Assembly (NCBI RefSeq): GCF_947259345.1
Contig: NZ_CAMYLS010000024.1
Coordinates: 1-64,000 of the forward strand
Direction of reading: 5' to 3'
DNA length: 64,000 nucleotides
DNA from: an uncultured Maricaulis sp.
GTDB taxonomy: Bacteria; Pseudomonadota; Alphaproteobacteria; Caulobacterales; Maricaulaceae
In this document: in pieces, positions 60,350-64,000 of the stretch
Layout of the letters: each line of letters opens with the position of its first letter
Position numbering within the stretch: position 1 is the stretch's first letter
The notes under the pieces: generated by a model
Told to the model about the DNA's origin: nothing
Databases searched by the model: none
What the model saw: only the letters and a program-made list of their open reading frames with translations
Position numbers and translations under genes: made by a program

Positions 60350-61093
60350 ATGACAGTCTCACGCCATGCGGTAATCGCCGCGCTTCTTCTCACCACGGCC
60401 CTGCCCGCCAGCGCCTTCGCCCGTCAGGACGAGGACGCGGTGGACGGCATCCTGGCCTGCCGCGGCATCACCGAGACCGCCGCCCGGCTCGCCTGTTTCG
60501 ACTCGGCTGCCGAACGCCTGGCCGGCGATCGCGAGAGCGGTGAATTGATGACCGTCACCCGCAGCGATGTGGCAGCGGTGGAAGGCGACAGCTTCGGCTT
60601 CTCCATGCCGTCCCTGCCGCGCCTGCGCCTGCCACGGATTGCCCTGGCCACCGCCGGCCGCCAGCACGATGCCCTAGAAGGCGCGAGCAATACGGTCGAC
60701 AGGACGCAGCAGACACCCGCGCCGGCAGCGACCAGTGACGCCACCCCACCGGTTCCGGCAACAGGCACGGCACCCGCGACCAGCGCGCCAGCGGCCAACA
60801 CCGCAGCCAGTACGGCAGCCGCAGAAGCCACTTCCGTCGCCATTCTCGAGCGCGATGAGGACGGTGATGTCTTCCGCGTCGAAATGGAGATCGAGCGCAC
60901 CCGCACGGTCGGCTATGACACCATTGTCTTCTACATGACCAATGGCCAGGTCTGGCGCCAGACCGACTCGACGCGCGTGCGCCCACCGCGCGGCGAAGGC
61001 AACACGGCGGAAATCCGCCGCGGGGCCATGACCAGCTATCTCCTGCGCATCAACGGCTCCGGCCGCGCCATCCGCGTCGAACGCCAGCGCTAG
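60350..61093 (+). CDS. Exported hypothetical protein, paralogue 2
   Basis: The 247-residue protein starts 16 nt after paralogue 1 and has a signal peptide (AALLLTTALPASAFA). The N-terminal motif is LACRGITETAARLACFDSAA. A Thr/Pro/Ala-rich linker of about 50 residues (from about 115) replaces the short charged linker of paralogue 1. The C-terminus has MTNGQVWRQTDSTRVRPPRG and ends LRINGSGRAIRVERQR. The pair probably acts together in the periplasm. A hairpin terminator follows. Confidence 0.7.
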   Translation: MTVSRHAVIAALLLTTALPASAFARQDEDAVDGILACRGITETAARLACFDSAAERLAGDRESGELMTVTRSDVAAVEGDSFGFSMPSLPRLRLPRIALATAGRQHDALEGASNTVDRTQQTPAPAATSDATPPVPATGTAPATSAPAANTAASTAAAEATSVAILERDEDGDVFRVEMEIERTRTVGYDTIVFYMTNGQVWRQTDSTRVRPPRGEGNTAEIRRGAMTSYLLRINGSGRAIRVERQR

Positions 61094-61113
61094 CCGCCGG
61101 ACACCACACGAAC

Positions 61114-61150
61114 AAGGCCGCCGGAGCTGATCCGGCGGCCTTTCTTGTTT
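61114..61150 (+). terminator. Rho-independent terminator after the paralogue pair
   Basis: AAGGCCGCCGGA, a five-base loop, TCCGGCGGCCTT, then TCTTGTTTG, 21 nt after the stop at 61093. An R1 copy comes directly after. Confidence 0.85.
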
Positions 61151-61167
61151 GTGTGCCTACCCAATGA

Positions 61168-61287
61168 TTGTCATCCCTGATGGACGCCCCGCGCAGGCGG
61201 GGCGAAAGTCAGGGACCTAGCTGGTGGCGACCACATGGGTCCCCGCCCTGCGTCCGGCCTTCGCCGGACATCCCGCGGGGATGACAA
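61168..61287. repeat. R1 palindromic intergenic repeat, copy G
   Basis: The element is 120 bp, with ends TTGTCATCCCTG and GGGGATGACAA, GCCCCGCGCAGGCGGGGC, AGGGACCTAG, and GTCCGGCCTTCGCCGGAC. It sits in the convergent gap between paralogue 2 and the OppC-like gene, behind the plus-strand terminator. Confidence 0.9.
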
Positions 61288-61327
61288 GAGAGCGTAAGGG
61301 CCGTTTGATATCGCGTGTCCGGCGCGC

Positions 61328-62233
61328 CTACCGATCCTTCGGATCGATCGCGTCGCGCAGGCCGTCGCCGATGAAGTTGAGACAGAAGAGCGTCACCATC
61401 ATCGTCACGGCGGGACCGATCAGCGTCCACGGTGCCGGCTCCATGTCCTGGGCACCGGCCGAGATCAGGCGACCCAGCGAGGTCAGCGGTTCCTGCACAC
61501 CCAGGCCGAGGAAGCTCAGGAAGCTTTCCGCCAGGATGACGACCGGGATCATCAGCGTGACATAGACGACGACCGGACCCAGCACATTGGGAATGATGTG
61601 ACGCTGGATGATCTTGGTCCGTGAGACACCGGCGGCATGGGCGGCCTCGACGAATTCCATGCCCTTGAGGGCAATGGTCTGGCCGCGCACGATGCGCGCC
61701 ATGGTCAGCCATTCGACAGCGCCGATGGCGACGAAGATGAGCACGATATTGCGCCCGAAAGTCACCATCAGGATGATCACGAAGAAGATGAAGGGCAGCG
61801 AATAGAGGATATCGACAAAGCGCATCATCGCCTGGTCGACCTTGCCGCCGATAAAGCCGGCGGTCGCGCCCCAGGTCACCCCGATCACCAGGGAGACGAA
61901 GGTCGCCACGATACCGACCATGAGCGACACGCCCAACCCGACCAGGATGCGCGCAACCATGTCGCGCCCCTGGGCATCCGTGCCCAGGAGGTGCCAGTTT
62001 TCCAGGGTCGGGGCGATCCAGACGCGGTCGCGATAGATCGTGTCGTAATCATGCACCCAGAGCAGCTGGCCAATCGTGGCCAGCAGAACAAGCGTGCCCA
62101 GAATGACCATGGAGGTGACCGCCGCGCGATTGCGCATCAGGCGGGCCCGCGCATCATCCCAGAGAGAACGCCCCTGGACGGCAGCCTTCTCGAGCAGTTC
62201 GGCCTTTTCCTGTGGAGTGGACAGCGTCGTCAT
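61328..62233 (-). CDS. oppC: Oligopeptide ABC transporter permease, OppC type
   Basis: The 301-residue protein has an N-terminal cytoplasmic region, then about six helices. The HLLGTDAQGRDMVARILVGL segment is an OppC/DppC signature, and EFVEAAHAAGVSRTKIIQRH is the EAA loop that contacts the ATPase. It ends GLRDAIDPKDR. Start and upstream stop overlap (ATGA), so it is translated with OppB. Confidence 0.94.
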   Translation of the reverse strand: MTTLSTPQEKAELLEKAAVQGRSLWDDARARLMRNRAAVTSMVILGTLVLLATIGQLLWVHDYDTIYRDRVWIAPTLENWHLLGTDAQGRDMVARILVGLGVSLMVGIVATFVSLVIGVTWGATAGFIGGKVDQAMMRFVDILYSLPFIFFVIILMVTFGRNIVLIFVAIGAVEWLTMARIVRGQTIALKGMEFVEAAHAAGVSRTKIIQRHIIPNVLGPVVVYVTLMIPVVILAESFLSFLGLGVQEPLTSLGRLISAGAQDMEPAPWTLIGPAVTMMVTLFCLNFIGDGLRDAIDPKDR

Positions 62234-63165
62234 GACTCGTACTTCACCTTCGGATTGAGGACACCGTAGAGGAGATCGGCCAGCAGGTTGAGCACGATGA
62301 TCAAGGTCGCATAGACGATGACCACACCCATCACGACGGTGTAGTCACGCTGCAGGGCGGCATCGACGAAATGCTTGCCGATACCCGGAAGCTGGAAGAC
62401 CCGCTCGATCACCAGCGAGCCGGAAATCACCGCAGCCGAGGCCGGTCCGAGATAGGAGACCAGCGGCAGGATCGCCGACCGCAGGGCGTGACGGACGATC
62501 ACCGCCGGCGCTGACAGGCCCTTGGCCCGGGCGGTGCGGATATAGTTGGAGCGCACAACCTCGATCATCGAGGCTCGCATCAGGCGGGCGATGATGGCGA
62601 TCTGTGGCAAGGCGAGCGTGATCACCGGCAGGATGAGTCGGTCGGGCGTCATGCCGTATCGCGGGTCGAGGCCGCCGGTTGGCACCCATCCCATATAGAG
62701 ACCGAAGACCAGTGCCAGGATGGGACCCATGACAAAGGGCGGGATGGAAATCCCCACCATGGCAAAGGTCATGACCGAAAAATCGGTCCCGGAATTCTGG
62801 CGCAAGGCGGCGATGGATCCGAGCAGCGTGCCCAGGCCGATGGCCAGCAGCATGGAGAAGAGACCAATGGTTGCGGAGACCGGGAAGCCTTCGGCGATGA
62901 TCTCGGCCACATCCTTGTCGCGGAGCTTCAACGAGGGTCCGAGATCTCCCTGAAAGAGATTTCCCATATAGTCGAAATACTGAAAGATCAGCGGCTTATC
63001 GAGGCCATAGCTGGCCAGGATCACCTGGCGCGTCTCCTCCGGCATCGGACGTTCGAGATCGAACGGTCCGCCGGGGGCGACTCGCATCATGAAAAAGGCG
63101 ACCGTGATGATCACCAGAATCGTCGGGATGGCGACACTGAAGCGCCTGAGTACAAATCCAAGCAT
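62230..63165 (-). CDS. oppB: Oligopeptide ABC transporter permease, OppB type
   Basis: The 311-residue protein has six helices, starting MLGFVLRRFSVAIPTILVII. FFMMRVAPGGPFDLERPMPE is the OppB/DppB N-terminal signature. The EAA loop reads NYIRTARAKGLSAPAVIVRH. It ends LLADLLYGVLNPKVKYES. With OppC it makes the membrane channel; no ATPase (OppD/F) is in the window. Confidence 0.94.
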   Translation of the reverse strand: MLGFVLRRFSVAIPTILVIITVAFFMMRVAPGGPFDLERPMPEETRQVILASYGLDKPLIFQYFDYMGNLFQGDLGPSLKLRDKDVAEIIAEGFPVSATIGLFSMLLAIGLGTLLGSIAALRQNSGTDFSVMTFAMVGISIPPFVMGPILALVFGLYMGWVPTGGLDPRYGMTPDRLILPVITLALPQIAIIARLMRASMIEVVRSNYIRTARAKGLSAPAVIVRHALRSAILPLVSYLGPASAAVISGSLVIERVFQLPGIGKHFVDAALQRDYTVVMGVVIVYATLIIVLNLLADLLYGVLNPKVKYES

Positions 63166-63218
63166 GAAGGTTCGGCTCAGTCCATTTTGCGCGCAGTTTC
63201 AATGCAAGGCGCCTGATG

Positions 63219-63398
63219 TCAATGAAGGCTCTGTTGCTGTAATGCAGCATCTTGAGCCGGTGGCGGTGGCAATGGGGCTGTCCGCGACCGTGTAGGCTCA
63301 GGTGTCGCTGTACTGATAAAAATCTGCGCCATCATCAGCGCGAGCACGAGCCAGCCCAGCCGCAAGATGCGCTTGCCTAGAAATCGACCGGCGTTCAC
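63219..63398 (-). CDS. Small anchored proline-rich protein (59 aa)
   Basis: The GTG at 63398 follows a very strong Shine-Dalgarno (GGGAGGGG, about 3 nt). It encodes 59 residues starting VNAGRFLGKRILRLGWLVLA. One hydrophobic helix (residues about 10-28) is followed by a short polar periplasmic tail with a PLPPPPA run, and the stop is TGA at 63221-63219. It lies 53 nt upstream of oppB on the same strand. The family is unknown. The gene is inferred from the start signal and the sensible protein, so I rate it moderate. Confidence 0.55.
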   Translation of the reverse strand: MNAGRFLGKRILRLGWLVLALMMAQIFISTATPEPTRSRTAPLPPPPAQDAALQQQSLH

Positions 63399-63527
63399 AT
63401 TCCCCTCCCGTGATCATGGCGTTTGACCCGGTCACGCAAAAACTGCGCCGTCCGTGACCCGGAGTGAATTGCAAGTGTCCGGCGATTGCCTAGGATGCGC
63501 GCAGTTTCGACTGAGAAAGGCCAATCC

Positions 63528-64000
63528 ATGCACAGTGCGCTGTGGTGGCGAGATTTCGAGTTCCAGGACGGTATTGTCACCGTCAAGAAGACGGGCGCCC
63601 GTCTTCCGCTCAAACTGGGACTGATTGGCGAAGTCCTGTCCTGGTTCCCGTTTTATTTCGTGGTTGAAGGCTGGCGGATCAAGTCGGCGTCCCAGGATGG
63701 GCCGAAAATCTGGTTCGCGCCCGACCGTCCACGCCCCTGGTATCTGATCTGGTCGGTCCTGCACGCCGCCGGCGCCCGCATTGCCGCCCATCCCGGCGAA
63801 GCCGATGCGGTTTTCGTTTTCGACGATTCCACCACGTGTTGCCCCTGCAATGTCCCGCCCGATGCCCGGGTCATCAATCGCGACTGCCAGAGCATTGCGA
63901 AGAGCCATGTCGCCGCGGTGTTCGAACGATCCTTCGGCTATTCCCTGTCCGTCGACCCGACCAGCTGGACCGGGCCCATGGTCGAGAAGTCCGAGCTCAA
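63528..64000 (+). CDS. Unknown cytoplasmic protein, partial at right edge
   Basis: An ATG at 63528 follows AAAGG at 8 nt and the frame is open to the window edge (157 codons, no stop). It begins MHSALWWRDFEFQDGIVTVK. VFVFDDSTTCCPCNVPPDAR has a CCPC cluster. INRDCQSIAKSHVAAVFERS, FGYSLSVDPTSWTGPMVEKS follow, a pattern that recalls ATP-grasp-like or sugar-associated proteins, but I cannot assign it. There is no signal peptide or clear helix. The gap to the divergent small gene is 129 bp. Confidence 0.65.
   Translation, partial: MHSALWWRDFEFQDGIVTVKKTGARLPLKLGLIGEVLSWFPFYFVVEGWRIKSASQDGPKIWFAPDRPRPWYLIWSVLHAAGARIAAHPGEADAVFVFDDSTTCCPCNVPPDARVINRDCQSIAKSHVAAVFERSFGYSLSVDPTSWTGPMVEKSEL

Noticed and set aside
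4022-61287. R1 repeats as a CRISPR array
   Set aside because: Copies are many kilobases apart, palindromic and without spacers; no cas genes are present.

Overview
The window is about 65% GC. Its gene content is that of a free-living marine alphaproteobacterium close to Caulobacterales/Maricaulales, possibly Maricaulis. This placement is an inference from protein features: paired DUF2336 proteins, a DivJ/PleC-type histidine kinase, DUF1491 and DUF5330 proteins, the GTA gene style, and a large TonB/ExbBD system. No rRNA is present to confirm it.

Layout. 1-3749 (minus) is the start of a gene-transfer-agent-like head cluster: small-terminase-like protein, TerL, portal, small membrane protein and prohead protease, running off the left edge. 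4303-15632 holds a YcgN protein, a class A penicillin-binding protein, a NaChBac-type sodium channel, a GGDEF-EAL protein with a PAN-like partner, a DUF2336 protein, an MscS channel and peptide release factor 3. 15690-27754 holds exported proteins of unknown role, an ABC-F ATPase, a DEAD-box helicase, a DivJ-like kinase, DUF5330 and SufE. 28139-29235 is a two-gene unit (DnaA-domain-IV-like plus DUF6456) that matches the GafY/GafZ activators of GTA genes, about 25 kb from the head genes. 29396-37179 is a ten-gene, translationally coupled Mrp-type cation/proton antiporter operon with an MBH-like gene order and three D/NuoL-like subunits. 37350-44963 holds a lipid kinase, a phosphoesterase, a second DUF2336 protein, a DoxX protein, an MFS transporter, MsrB and a lipoprotein S9A peptidase.

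45200-53585 (minus) is a complete energy-transduction operon (DUF3450, TtpC-like ExbB, ExbB, two ExbD, TonB, TPR) followed by a second TPR+TonB pair in inverted gene order. Two tRNAs follow (Gln-TTG, Pro-CGG), then SppA, a DUF3667 protein and oligopeptide ABC transporter parts (OppA separate from OppBC). At the right edge are a 59-codon small gene and a truncated unknown gene.

The most striking non-coding signal is a ~120-bp palindromic repeat (R1, 7 near-full copies) with 12-bp terminal inverted repeats and two internal hairpins. Five of the eight convergent gene junctions in the window carry it. At least four other palindromic repeat families (called R2-R5 here) occur, some nested, including inside the GTA cluster. 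No CRISPR array, insertion sequence, transposase or integrase is visible.
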